Positions 17,521 through 25,442 of a DNA stretch of 37,748 nt are shown in pieces (within the stretch, counting starts at the first letter, position 1; every line of letters starts with the position of its first letter). Both the position numbers and the translations under genes were made by a program. A model generated the notes under the pieces. The model was given only the letters and a program-made list of their open reading frames with translations, made no database searches and was not told the DNA's origin. Origin of the DNA: a virus; the IMG/VR virus record IMGVR_UViG_3300037493_001661, positions 1-37,748 of that record. One strand, written 5' to 3'.

Positions 17521-19941
17521 TTAAAGTTGGTCCATTGTGCCTAAGCCAAAACCGCTACTAATGTTATCAAATTCTGATTCAAAGTTTTTAGGCATTGTAT
17601 CATTTTTCCTTTGATCAATTAGTTCGCTTTGCTGGCTAGCTTGCATTTTAACTCGTTTGTCTTTACGATCTTCTATATCGTTTATTTTTTGTTGTTGCGC
17701 ACCTACTTGAGCCTGAGCTAGTTGCATGCTGTATTTGAATTCTTCAGCCATTAATAACTTTTTGATTTCAAATTCTTGTTGAATTCTGCTTATATCAAAT
17801 TGTGATTTTGCTTGTTGAATCTGTATTTCTGTTTGAGCAAGAGCTTGTTGTTTTTGCACCTCTGCCATTGCCGCAGCCTCAGAGGCTTGAGCATTTGCTT
17901 GTGCCTGCGCCTGCATATTCTCTTGTTGCATTTTTTGATCACGTTCAATTTTCTTCTTGCGTTTGTATTTTAATGATTGATTTGCAAGTTTAAGATTTCT
18001 AATTTGACGTAAATCAATTGCGTCTTCAAGATCAATTCCTCCTGATTGTAATGCTATTTGTATATTTTGTTCTAATTGTGCTTTTTCCTCTTCGTCAGGT
18101 TCTAGTTCTAAAAATATACCAAAGTCATGTAATGTCATTTCTATTAATTCATTCAATGTCTCAACATTAAAACTTGATATACTCTCTCTTAAGGATTGAG
18201 CAGTCAAAGGGAATCTTAATGAATCAGCGACTCTTAATGATATATTTTCGCATAAACGTAATGTTAAGTATAAACTAGATTGTACTATGTGTCTGGTTGC
18301 CGTGTTTGAATTTGCAGCTGCCATCTTCTGTAATCCTACTAATGCTTTTGGATCTGGCGTACTAGCATCTCTAGCTTCATTCAATCCAGTAACATCCCGT
18401 ATCATTTGTAAATAATATTGGTATGTAGTTATTAAAGATTGTATTTTTCCGTTGCCATTTGAAGTTTGCAGCTCTTGTATTGGTACTCTAGCTGGATTGC
18501 CTGTTCCGTCTTGTGTTTGCGATCTACCAACAATACTACCGGTTTGAAAATACATATTCAACGCTTCTGCGGGATTGTATTTTGTACCGTTGCCAAGGTC
18601 AACTTCCATTAATCCATCAACGTCCATAAATACACCATCGGGCACCATTCTTGACAATACCTGTTGAAGTTTTAAGTGTGTTAATTGGATAGTGTCAGCA
18701 AATCCAGTTATTCTACTAACAATAGATTCTATGCGACCCTTGTACATTCTTGGCGCACATATAACGTAATTCATCTCTACCTTTGTGGTATCGGCTACAG
18801 GACGTGTCATATTTTCAGACATTTCCCATTTCAACATTTTATTATGCCCAAGTATTTTTGCACCAGAATATAATACTTCTATGCTTCTTGATACTCTATT
18901 AAAGTTATCGCTTTGAGGCGGATTAAATGTATCTGGTTTTTCTAATGCTTTTTCTAATCCAAATTCCGTTTGTTTAATCTTAAATACTTGATCAGTATAT
19001 GTTTTATATTCAAAATATAAAACTTTAATAGCAGAAGGATCATAGTTCTGCCCATAATAATTTCTAGTATAAGTATTATCACCGGGATATTTTTGTATTT
19101 CCTCTAAGTCTTCATTCGTAAGATCTGGAAATTCTTTTTTAAGTTCTTCTAATTGTATTGCCTTTACTTCTCCAACATAATAAATGTCATCAAAGTTTGG
19201 GTCTTCAGTATACGAGTACACTAAGTTAGCCGGATCAACATAATCCAGTACGATACCATTAGCTTTATTCCAACTTGTTTTAGCGGCAGCAATGCCTAAT
19301 ACGGTTAAATCATAATTGAGTCTTCTATTTATTAACTCATATTTATTACGATCTAATATTTGATTTATTAATTCTTCCTCAGCTATTTCAACAGATTGCT
19401 TGTAACTTAATTGTAAATGCAATTCAAGTTCTTCGTCGCTTTCAGGCAAAGAGTTTGGATCATTAGTATTAAATAAATCTTGACCTAATTCGTTTTTTAC
19501 ACGCATTAGGTACTCTTTTGCATTCATGTCCCTAATTATCTTCTCCGCGTATCTTGTTCTTTTTCTAGTAGATTCAGGGTCTTGTGCGTATGCTTTTATT
19601 TCGTAATTTTTGCTGGATATACCATTTACTAATATGTCAACAAACTTTGGTATTACCGGTACAGGTTTCCAATCAATGTTTAAATAAGACAAATCCCCAT
19701 TAACGGATAATTCATCTTTATATTTTTGTACCGATTGTTCTCCTCTAGCGTATAATCTTAATGAGTGGAATCTTTGCCAGTTTGCACTCCATCTATCGCT
19801 ACCACCAATTGCGGCGGCTCCTCCTCTAAACCATTCATTCTCAATAGCTCTACCAACTGCGGTGCCATACTCGTAACTTTGTTTGACCTCGTCTGGTACT
19901 ACCTGACTTGGGAAAGAACTATTAGTATTAGTATAAATCAT
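17521..19941 (-). CDS. Portal protein
   Basis: At 806 residues the length fits a large podoviral portal. The N-terminal region contains ANWQRFHSLRLYARGEQSV (about 53-71) and VPVIPKFVDILVNGI (about 93-107), a layout typical of portal wing regions. The central part is mixed alpha/beta, with NYVICAPRMYKGRIESIVSR before the helical stem. Residues 660-770 are an extended glutamine/alanine-rich coiled coil (QAQAQANAQASEAAAMAEVQ) resembling the barrel extension of long portals. The gene begins one base before the terminase stop (19942), so the two are directly abutting. The order TerL-portal-scaffold-capsid is the main support. Confidence 0.75.
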   Translation of the reverse strand: MIYTNTNSSFPSQVVPDEVKQSYEYGTAVGRAIENEWFRGGAAAIGGSDRWSANWQRFHSLRLYARGEQSVQKYKDELSVNGDLSYLNIDWKPVPVIPKFVDILVNGISSKNYEIKAYAQDPESTRKRTRYAEKIIRDMNAKEYLMRVKNELGQDLFNTNDPNSLPESDEELELHLQLSYKQSVEIAEEELINQILDRNKYELINRRLNYDLTVLGIAAAKTSWNKANGIVLDYVDPANLVYSYTEDPNFDDIYYVGEVKAIQLEELKKEFPDLTNEDLEEIQKYPGDNTYTRNYYGQNYDPSAIKVLYFEYKTYTDQVFKIKQTEFGLEKALEKPDTFNPPQSDNFNRVSRSIEVLYSGAKILGHNKMLKWEMSENMTRPVADTTKVEMNYVICAPRMYKGRIESIVSRITGFADTIQLTHLKLQQVLSRMVPDGVFMDVDGLMEVDLGNGTKYNPAEALNMYFQTGSIVGRSQTQDGTGNPARVPIQELQTSNGNGKIQSLITTYQYYLQMIRDVTGLNEARDASTPDPKALVGLQKMAAANSNTATRHIVQSSLYLTLRLCENISLRVADSLRFPLTAQSLRESISSFNVETLNELIEMTLHDFGIFLELEPDEEEKAQLEQNIQIALQSGGIDLEDAIDLRQIRNLKLANQSLKYKRKKKIERDQKMQQENMQAQAQANAQASEAAAMAEVQKQQALAQTEIQIQQAKSQFDISRIQQEFEIKKLLMAEEFKYSMQLAQAQVGAQQQKINDIEDRKDKRVKMQASQQSELIDQRKNDTMPKNFESEFDNISSGFGLGTMDQL

Positions 19942-22167
19942 TTATTGTATTATTTGTGAATTATATCCTTTATTGTCGTATTTTTTAAATCCAAGAGAAA
20001 CATTTTGTCTTTCTACTTTTGCTATTGGAGTATATAAGTGTCTGTTACAAGCCATTATAGCTAACCCAGAACTGATGGACGCATCATGATTTGTTCTATT
20101 GGTTATATTAAATCTAGCCCAGTCTTCCAATGTTTTTTGAAAGTACATTGTACCATATTCTCCTTCCCTTTTTAAACCAATGTGTTCCTCTATATGTGTC
20201 TCAATAGCTGACGCGTGCGCTTGCATTACATCAACTGAAGAGTTCGGAATTCCACCAACTTCTTTTTCAAATGGCGAAAGTTTATTTAATATCTTATCAG
20301 GTCTATTCATAGAGTAACCACGATACCCTCTTCTTTTTAGATAATATAATAACCTTGGCTTATTATTTTCTGCAAGTATTGGCATACCGTAAAACACTAG
20401 TGCCATTAATACCTCCTCAAAAAATATTTCAGATGTTTGAGGTCTAGCTATATATTCTAAGAAAAAATGGTTTGGTGGTATATCCTCCATAGAGAACTTA
20501 GTTAACCCATGCAGCGATCCATTTGATCCTCTTGCATTAACTGTACCGGATATATCATAACTATCGCAACCAAATGCACCACAGTGTTCATTGCCTGGGT
20601 ATTTGTACCCATCCTTTATTATCACTCGGTTTTGCAAATATATAGGCGGAACCCAAGAAATTAAAAACCTTCCGTCTTTATTGGGGTAAAATTGTACCCT
20701 TGTATCTTGTATCCCATTTTCCCATTGAAAATTTCCACGTGTAACCACATTAGTATTTCGCAGGTCTTCGTTGTAATCTATTTGTTCATATATTTTTGTA
20801 AGGTTGAACAAAGATTGCTTTGTCTCATCTCTAAATGCATGTTGTTCTGTTCTTGGGAACTGGCGGTAATATTCATTTAATCCGTCGGAGTCTTGCTTTA
20901 ATCCATCAACTTCATTTTGCCAATGTTCAATAACGCCGTATTCAATCCAATTTCCATCAACCCCTTTTACCGGCTTTTCTGGAGTGTCGAAGACAGGTAA
21001 CCCATAAGTATCAATGAATCCCTCGTACGACCATTCCATAGGTATGAACAAACTATATAATCCTGAACTAGTCTGTCCATTGCGGTTTCTTTTCGATACG
21101 TCTGAGTCATGATAAAGTCTTTTAAAGTTTTCCCCTCCTTTGTCTAATGCATTCGAGGTTGATCCCATCATACATTTACCAATAATCCTACTACCTAATC
21201 TTAATGTTGTTTTTGTTACGCGCCAGTTATTTAAAATATTATCTGGTCGCTCCCATTTACCGCTTTCATCATGAACCAATAACTTTAACTTTTCACCATC
21301 ATAACTATTGTCCCCGGTGTTTTTCCAGTCAATAGTTGTGTCAAGTCCTTCAAGTTCCGCTAATTGCTCATTTGAATCTAACTTCCTTCTTGTTAATTTT
21401 GAAGCAGGTACACGATAAGCCAGTTCTGTTTTAGGCCTATCCATACCATCTTGTATTGGTTTAAAAAAGAAAGGATAGTTGACAGAGATTGGTACAACCT
21501 TGTCAGTAAACATTTTTTTAGCATCAGCCCCAGACTTTGATAAAACACCAAAGCGGGAGTCGCTAGACATAGTTGCTTGGTTTACAAGCTCTGAAGAAGA
21601 CATAAAAGAAAATCCGGAACGTCTATTTTTTAAATAACACATTCCATAACATCTTGGATCCGCTTTGCAAGCTTCCCAAAATATAAAGAACAATCTGTTT
21701 GATTCCCTGAAGTCAGGTGCACCTACGTCGATTTTACTCCACTGTAGGTACATGTAATGAGTTCCAGTTATATATGTTGGTTTTCCATTATTGTAATAGA
21801 AAAAACCTTCGTCCCTGTATTTAAACTCGCTATCTATATAATCATACCATCTCTCTTTAAAGTGATCCGGCTGTTTATTCCAATCAAAAACACTTTTTAA
21901 TCTATCCAATTCTTTTGGATAAGAAAACTGTTGCCAAAATTGTTCTTCTTTTACTTCCGATTTTTTATATACATTTTCCTCTAGAGGTAATGCAATCTTT
22001 AAGTTTTGTATCTCGTATATTTCACCGATCTTTCCGGTTTTGCTAATGACAACCATATCGTTATCTTTGTCATACCCGTACTTCCATTTTTTATTTCTAT
22101 TACTTTGGTCTAAAGTCTTCTTTGTTATATAACCAGGTAATATTTTGTATAAGCTTTGTTCGTACAT
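19942..22167 (-). CDS. terL: Terminase large subunit (TerL)
   Basis: This 741-residue packaging motor has an N-terminal ATPase and a C-terminal RNase H-like nuclease. The ATPase shows a Walker A-like element, LKNRRSGFSFMSSSE (about 179-193), which is degenerate relative to GxxGxGK[ST]. It also shows Walker B LKLLVHDE (about 294-301) and a coupling motif, GKCMMGSTSN (about 330-339). Acidic residues fitting a nuclease triad are D535 (in AFGCDSYD), E600 (in GMPILAENNKPR) and D695 (in TNHDASISSGLA). The start codon overlaps the stop of the preceding small gene (TAATG). Together with the portal downstream this identifies the headful or site-specific packaging motor. Residue roles are assigned by family knowledge. 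Confidence 0.85.
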   Translation of the reverse strand: MYEQSLYKILPGYITKKTLDQSNRNKKWKYGYDKDNDMVVISKTGKIGEIYEIQNLKIALPLEENVYKKSEVKEEQFWQQFSYPKELDRLKSVFDWNKQPDHFKERWYDYIDSEFKYRDEGFFYYNNGKPTYITGTHYMYLQWSKIDVGAPDFRESNRLFFIFWEACKADPRCYGMCYLKNRRSGFSFMSSSELVNQATMSSDSRFGVLSKSGADAKKMFTDKVVPISVNYPFFFKPIQDGMDRPKTELAYRVPASKLTRRKLDSNEQLAELEGLDTTIDWKNTGDNSYDGEKLKLLVHDESGKWERPDNILNNWRVTKTTLRLGSRIIGKCMMGSTSNALDKGGENFKRLYHDSDVSKRNRNGQTSSGLYSLFIPMEWSYEGFIDTYGLPVFDTPEKPVKGVDGNWIEYGVIEHWQNEVDGLKQDSDGLNEYYRQFPRTEQHAFRDETKQSLFNLTKIYEQIDYNEDLRNTNVVTRGNFQWENGIQDTRVQFYPNKDGRFLISWVPPIYLQNRVIIKDGYKYPGNEHCGAFGCDSYDISGTVNARGSNGSLHGLTKFSMEDIPPNHFFLEYIARPQTSEIFFEEVLMALVFYGMPILAENNKPRLLYYLKRRGYRGYSMNRPDKILNKLSPFEKEVGGIPNSSVDVMQAHASAIETHIEEHIGLKREGEYGTMYFQKTLEDWARFNITNRTNHDASISSGLAIMACNRHLYTPIAKVERQNVSLGFKKYDNKGYNSQIIQ

Positions 22168-22448
22168 TATTTGGATCTCCCTTCTGCAAAACCCTTAAAT
22201 GCTTTTTGCGTGGTATCTGTTTTAGCAAGTTCTTCGTCATTGATTAGTTTTTCTTCCAGCTCAATGCGTGTTAGAATTTCAAATGCATCGAATATTGCTA
22301 ATTTCTTAGTTGCTGCTGCATTCTTTAATCTATCTGCTGATATATCATCGCCACTATCTATAATTGCTTCCTCCGCTACTTTGACTAATTCATCAACTGC
22401 TTTTCGCCCAGCCCGGATTATACTCAACTTCGTCTCCTTTGTATTCAT
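22167..22448 (-). CDS. Candidate terminase small subunit (93 aa)
   Basis: A short, helical, acidic protein: KLSIIRAGRKAVDELVKVAE (about 7-26), then DDISADRLKNAAATKKLAIF (about 34-53), a helix with many E residues, and a basic tail (KGFAEGRSK). It lies immediately upstream of TerL and is coupled to it by a TAATG overlap, the usual place of TerS. The proposed start overlaps the preceding gene by 56 bp, and no later in-frame ATG would keep the first helix. A helix-turn-helix cannot be proven by eye, so the TerS call rests mainly on position, size and coupling. Confidence 0.5.
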   Translation of the reverse strand: MNTKETKLSIIRAGRKAVDELVKVAEEAIIDSGDDISADRLKNAAATKKLAIFDAFEILTRIELEEKLINDEELAKTDTTQKAFKGFAEGRSK

Positions 22449-22998
22449 ATTTAATTACAATATCATTTGATTTCATACAATATAATCTCTCTCCATCTAT
22501 TAAAAACTCAAATTCACCAAATGGAGTATACCCAACAAGGTCTCCACGGCTTATTTTAAGCTCATCTAAGGAACTATTACCATACTTTAATATACCAATA
22601 TGTTTTCGTTCTTTATCTAGCTTTAAATAGTCTGTATTTTTAATAGGTTTAACGAAACAACGGTCATTAACCGAGTTCCAATTTCCTTCTCTTTTATATA
22701 AATATATCTGGTCTAAATCACAAAAATATAAATCTTCTTCAAAATAGGATCTACTATTTTTTTGTTTGCCCTTCATATCATAAAATCTTCTAAACACATT
22801 ATGATGCATAACAATTATGTCTCCTGGTTTTATATCTGTTTTTATAGCTAATGGAGTTGCTACTACCTCGGCTAATTTATTCACAGATTTAAAACTTTCT
22901 ATTTTTGTGTTTATTATAAGTTCTTTACCGTCAATATCTACTTTGTTATTGTATCTTTCGCCGACTGGTTTAACTATAAAACTAAATACACTTCTCAT
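22393..22998 (-). CDS. Tandem GroES-like (double co-chaperonin-like) protein, 201 aa
   Basis: Both halves follow the GroES pattern. In the N half, FIVKP (about 7-11) corresponds to the GroES first strand. It is followed by a polar loop with a hydrophobic tip (DGKELIIN, 23-30) in the mobile-loop position, AEVVATP (43-49), KPGDIIVM (57-64) and DLDQIYLY (94-101). In the C half, NDRCFVKPI (111-119) is followed by HIGILKYG, RGDLVGYT (151-158), IDGERLYCM (167-175) and SNDIVIKYE (177-185). The C half aligns without gaps to the end of E. coli GroES (GDIVIFNDGYG...IDNEEVLIMSESDILAIVE). The second half lacks a long mobile loop. Chloroplast Cpn20 is a known tandem GroES. I infer a co-chaperonin-like partner, perhaps for the phage GroEL encoded on the same strand. 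It could instead be a structural protein reusing the fold. Confidence 0.55.
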   Translation of the reverse strand: MRSVFSFIVKPVGERYNNKVDIDGKELIINTKIESFKSVNKLAEVVATPLAIKTDIKPGDIIVMHHNVFRRFYDMKGKQKNSRSYFEEDLYFCDLDQIYLYKREGNWNSVNDRCFVKPIKNTDYLKLDKERKHIGILKYGNSSLDELKISRGDLVGYTPFGEFEFLIDGERLYCMKSNDIVIKYEYKGDEVEYNPGWAKSS

Positions 22999-23225
22999 TA
23001 ATATTCAAGATCATATTCAACGGATATTGCCATGTGCGAATTAAATTTCTTCCACGGCATTACCTCGTCGTTTTTTTTAATATAAATGTTATAGGATTTA
23101 TCTTCGCTATCAAACATTATATGGGAGATCTCATGCCCCCCATATACCGTTTGTGTAACAGAGTAATGCATTGCGTCGTTTTTATAATCGGCACCAATGC
23201 TTATCTTTCTTATAATTCTTCCCAT
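22998..23225 (-). CDS. Small conserved-looking protein, function unknown (75 aa)
   Basis: The start MGRIIRKISIGADYKND is followed by predicted beta strands (MHYSVTQTVYGGHEISHIMF, KSYNIYIKK) and ends MAISVEYDLEY. It has no membrane segment. It overlaps the upstream coiled-coil gene by 16 bp and its stop overlaps the start of the double-GroES-like gene (TAATG), so the three are translationally linked. Alternating hydrophobic and polar residues suggest a small beta domain. I do not recognise a family. Confidence 0.5.
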   Translation of the reverse strand: MGRIIRKISIGADYKNDAMHYSVTQTVYGGHEISHIMFDSEDKSYNIYIKKNDEVMPWKKFNSHMAISVEYDLEY

Positions 23226-23494
23226 TGTGCTTCAGGTACCGCGATTGCAGAATATGTACCATCCGCAACATTTATATTAATTGGCCCATATTGTGCCTCG
23301 AGTTGCGCTTTGAATTCTTCAACTTCTTTATTTAGCATTTCCAACGCGTGCAACGCGCCATGCTTTTGAGATTCCATGATTCCAATGTTTACCAATAAAT
23401 TCTGCAAATCTTTTTGTTGCTTTTGCACAACCTCTAATTGTTCCGTTGTGATCTTGTTCTCGTTGTTCTCGTTGTTTTCTTTTACTACTTCCAT
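23210..23494 (-). CDS. Small coiled-coil protein (94 aa)
   Basis: An asparagine/glutamate-rich start (KENNENNENKITTEQLEVVQ) leads into a continuous helix with heptad-like leucines, roughly residues 17-70 (QKDLQNLLVNIG, ALEMLNKEVEEFKAQLEAQY). A short beta-like C-terminus follows (NVADGTYSAIAVPEAQWEEL). Small coiled-coil proteins of this form are common among phage virion accessory or assembly proteins, but nothing shows a specific role. It precedes and overlaps the 75-residue gene. Confidence 0.5.
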   Translation of the reverse strand: MEVVKENNENNENKITTEQLEVVQKQQKDLQNLLVNIGIMESQKHGALHALEMLNKEVEEFKAQLEAQYGPININVADGTYSAIAVPEAQWEEL

Positions 23495-23509
23495 TTTATT
23501 TAATTTAAT

Positions 23510-23758
23510 TTATTTTTTAAATATTCTATTGTATATTTGTTTTTTGTTTTTTGTTCCAAGTTTAAACTCTACTACAGTGTCACCCGCAAAAGAGTAATCT
23601 TCGCCTGGTTTCATTACTATTGACTTACCTTTATTGTCTATACCTAAAACGGGAAACTCAACATCTTTCATTGTGATTTCCCCGCTTGGTATAACATTAT
23701 AAGGTCTATCTTTGTCAGGACTATTTTTTTTATAACCTGTGGTAGATAGATTTTTCAT
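23510..23758 (-). CDS. Hypothetical protein (82 aa)
   Basis: A basic protein whose N-terminus is polar (TTGYKKNSPDKDRPYNVIPS). A predicted small beta-barrel-like region follows: GEITMKDVEFPVLGIDNKGK and MKPGEDYSFAGDTVVEFKLG. It ends in a lysine-rich tail (IYNRIFKK). It begins two bases after the preceding gene stops, in line with tight operon packing. The phrase VIPSGEITMKDVEFPVLGID resembles short peptides of some virion-associated proteins, but I recognise no family and assign no function. Confidence 0.5.
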   Translation of the reverse strand: MKNLSTTGYKKNSPDKDRPYNVIPSGEITMKDVEFPVLGIDNKGKSIVMKPGEDYSFAGDTVVEFKLGTKNKKQIYNRIFKK

Positions 23759-23760
23759 GT

Positions 23761-24231
23761 TTAGCTTCTTCTAGTAAAACCGCCACTTAACGAAGCTCTA
23801 AAGTTTTGAGATTTTGCGTTAGCTGTTCTAGAGTCTTCTGTGAAGGCTTTTTGTTTATCGTATTCTTTTTTCAAAGCTTCAACGTCCTTATTGCCATGTG
23901 GATTATATTTGGCGGATTTAATTGTTTTACCAGATCCATCTACCATAAACGTATCTCCACTTGGTTGTGTAACAAGTTTTTTCTCATAAGCATTAGCAGT
24001 AGATTGACCTGTGGTTGAACTAATTGAAGTTCCCGGAATCAAACCAGTTCCAGCTGCGCCAGAAGCTAAGTTTTTAGAACTTTCTAATTCTTTTTTGCTA
24101 TATCTATTATCGGCTTTTCTAGTCGCGATATAAGCATCTGTAGTTGCTGTTTTTTGCTGAAGCAATGGACTTGGTATTCCATGTCCTGTTTTAGGAAAAC
24201 TTTGTCTTCCAGGTTTTTGAGTAAATGCCAT
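23761..24231 (-). CDS. Hypothetical low-complexity protein (156 aa)
   Basis: The start MAFTQKPGRQSFPKTGHGIP and the body are rich in S, T, G, K and A, and look largely disordered (SGAAGTGLIPGTSISSTTGQ, residues 56-75). A charged helix, KDVEALKKEYDKQKAFTEDS, lies near 115-134, and the end is basic (SLSGGFTRRS). The MAF start with a proline/glycine-rich N-terminus recurs in neighbouring putative virion genes (24659-24982 and 35719-36270). A virion-associated or internal protein is possible. There is no motif evidence. Confidence 0.5.
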   Translation of the reverse strand: MAFTQKPGRQSFPKTGHGIPSPLLQQKTATTDAYIATRKADNRYSKKELESSKNLASGAAGTGLIPGTSISSTTGQSTANAYEKKLVTQPSGDTFMVDGSGKTIKSAKYNPHGNKDVEALKKEYDKQKAFTEDSRTANAKSQNFRASLSGGFTRRS

Positions 24232-24248
24232 TTTGTTTATTTTTTTAA

Positions 24249-24608
24249 TTATTTAACTTTAGTATATACAACACTATCTTTTATTGGGCCATTTATTTTG
24301 CAGATTAAAGTGTCTTTACCTATGAAGTTAAAAGTTCTTTCTGTCTCCCAATTTGTTTTATCAAAAATGGTTTTAACAACTAAAGATTCATTTTCTATTT
24401 TCATAGATATGAGTCTTAAAACGTCTCCACCTATTGTACTAAATTCAACCATCTGAAGATTGTTTTCAATATCATTCCAGATAATCATTCTACTAGCATG
24501 TTTGTCTGGTTCCCAATAACCAATCAAATCTTTTCCAGTAAATCTTTTTTGTGCAAAAACGTTTAAACTAATTAACAAAATTCCGATAATTAAAAATACT
24601 TTTTTCAT
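24249..24608 (-). CDS. Secreted/periplasmic protein with Bacteroidota-type signal peptide (119 aa)
   Basis: Residues 1-20 are a clear signal peptide (MKKVFLIIGILLISLNVFAQ), with a basic start, a hydrophobic core and cleavage likely after FA or FAQ. There is no lipobox cysteine. The mature part of about 100 residues is predicted beta-rich, with GYWEPDKHASRMIIWNDIEN (about 30-49) and repeated strands ending TLICKINGPIKDSVVYTKVK, like a lipocalin-like or small beta-barrel domain. An export signal is unusual among virion-module genes. The product probably acts in the infected cell's periplasm or at its surface. The function is unknown, and an origin from a host secreted protein is possible. Confidence 0.6.
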   Translation of the reverse strand: MKKVFLIIGILLISLNVFAQKRFTGKDLIGYWEPDKHASRMIIWNDIENNLQMVEFSTIGGDVLRLISMKIENESLVVKTIFDKTNWETERTFNFIGKDTLICKINGPIKDSVVYTKVK

Positions 24609-24613
24609 AATTA

Positions 24614-24641
24614 AATAATATTAAAGTTATATAATATTATT
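24614..24641 (-). other. AT-only perfect inverted repeat upstream of the secreted-protein gene
   Basis: AATAATATTA (24614-24623) and TAATATTATT (24632-24641) are exact reverse complements around an 8-nt spacer. They sit six bases before the start codon at 24608 and just after the stop of the metallopeptidase-like gene at 24659. It could be an operator, a weak leader hairpin or chance in AT-rich DNA. Confidence 0.3.
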
Positions 24642-24658
24642 ATTACATGTATTATTTA

Positions 24659-24982
24659 TTATTTAACATTTTGTTTTTTATAAGCCTCCATTTCCCACGG
24701 AAGTTTTCTAGAACCTTCTTGCATAGTTGCACGAGAATACTTCTTACCTTTCCAGAAAACGTACGAGTCGTTGTAATCTAAATCCCCTCGTTTTATTTGG
24801 TCAACATGAACTTTCTCGTGTTCTATAGTTTTATTTGCCTTTAATTCTAATGGAGACGCGTTTTTATTGATTAGTATGGTTCCATTTGACTGTGCCATTC
24901 CAAGTATATTATCGTCCATGTCAACACTATAAATAGGTGTATTATCTAAATTATAAGGGGGACCGGCCATTTTAAAAGCCAT
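24659..24982 (-). CDS. Mini metallopeptidase-like (HExxH) protein, 107 aa
   Basis: The zincin motif HEKVH stands at about residues 54-58 (KTIEHEKVHVDQIKRGDLDY). A downstream acidic helix, LPWEMEAYKK (about 94-103), could supply the third zinc ligand, as in ExxA-type gluzincins. An N-terminal glycine/proline stretch (MAFKMAGPPYNLDNTP) precedes a short beta region, so little more than a minimal zincin core is present. Possible roles are virion-borne peptidoglycan or protein cleavage, or prohead proteolysis. Catalytic activity is plausible but not shown, because domains this small are sometimes inactive. It is surrounded by tiny virion-like genes. Confidence 0.55.
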   Translation of the reverse strand: MAFKMAGPPYNLDNTPIYSVDMDDNILGMAQSNGTILINKNASPLELKANKTIEHEKVHVDQIKRGDLDYNDSYVFWKGKKYSRATMQEGSRKLPWEMEAYKKQNVK

Positions 24983-24983
24983 T

Positions 24984-25130
24984 TTATTTCTTTTTTACTT
25001 TTTTCTTCATAGGAGTTTTCATCTCTCCTTCTTTCATCTTCATTGCTTTTGATTCACCTTTTTCGTGTTTCATCATTGCAGCTTTTGAAGTGTACTTTTC
25101 ACCCGTCTTTTTTTCTACTACTTTTTTCAT
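24984..25130 (-). CDS. Very small lysine/methionine-rich protein (48 aa)
   Basis: It starts ATG at 25130 (MKKVVEKKTGEKYTSKAAMM) and ends with a poly-basic tail (MKKKVKKK). Nearly 40 percent of residues are lysine, with six methionines after the first. It is separated from the next gene's start at 24982 by one base. Such K/M/A-rich mini-proteins are recurrent in phage late operons and may bind DNA or the capsid interior. The function is unknown. The A-rich codons could exaggerate its coding appearance, but start, stop and spacing fit the operon. Confidence 0.5.
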   Translation of the reverse strand: MKKVVEKKTGEKYTSKAAMMKHEKGESKAMKMKEGEMKTPMKKKVKKK

Positions 25131-25145
25131 AATCTACTTATTTAT

Positions 25146-25442
25146 TTATATTTGACATGCATTATAAGCTAAAGATCCATCCTGTACGATTATAAAAGTA
25201 GCCGGACTTGGCAACGATGTAACTAGTGTTCCCAATAGGATTCTTTTGCCTGTATAAGGTCCCGCTATCCTTGTTTCTATATAATCCCCCGTTTTGTATG
25301 GCATACCCTCTAAAAAGTCTGTATAAGGATTGGATGGTAGAGTAAACGCGCACCCGGCATCTATAGCAAACCACCCGGTTACTAATGGTGTATTTGGCGA
25401 AGCGCCACCAATACCCATACCTATGCCTATACCTATTGACAT
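25146..25442 (-). CDS. Small structural-type protein (98 aa)
   Basis: A glycine/isoleucine repeat opens the protein (MSIGIGIGMGIGGASPN), followed by a beta-rich domain with TGDYIETRIAGPYTGKRILL (about 51-70) and a hydrophobic end (ATFIIVQDGSLAYNACQI). The ATG overlaps the stop of the preceding gene (TAATG), so translation is coupled. It is one of three consecutive beta-rich genes of about 100 codons that look like capsid decoration or head-fibre components. This is an inference from size, composition and neighbours. Confidence 0.5.
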   Translation of the reverse strand: MSIGIGIGMGIGGASPNTPLVTGWFAIDAGCAFTLPSNPYTDFLEGMPYKTGDYIETRIAGPYTGKRILLGTLVTSLPSPATFIIVQDGSLAYNACQI

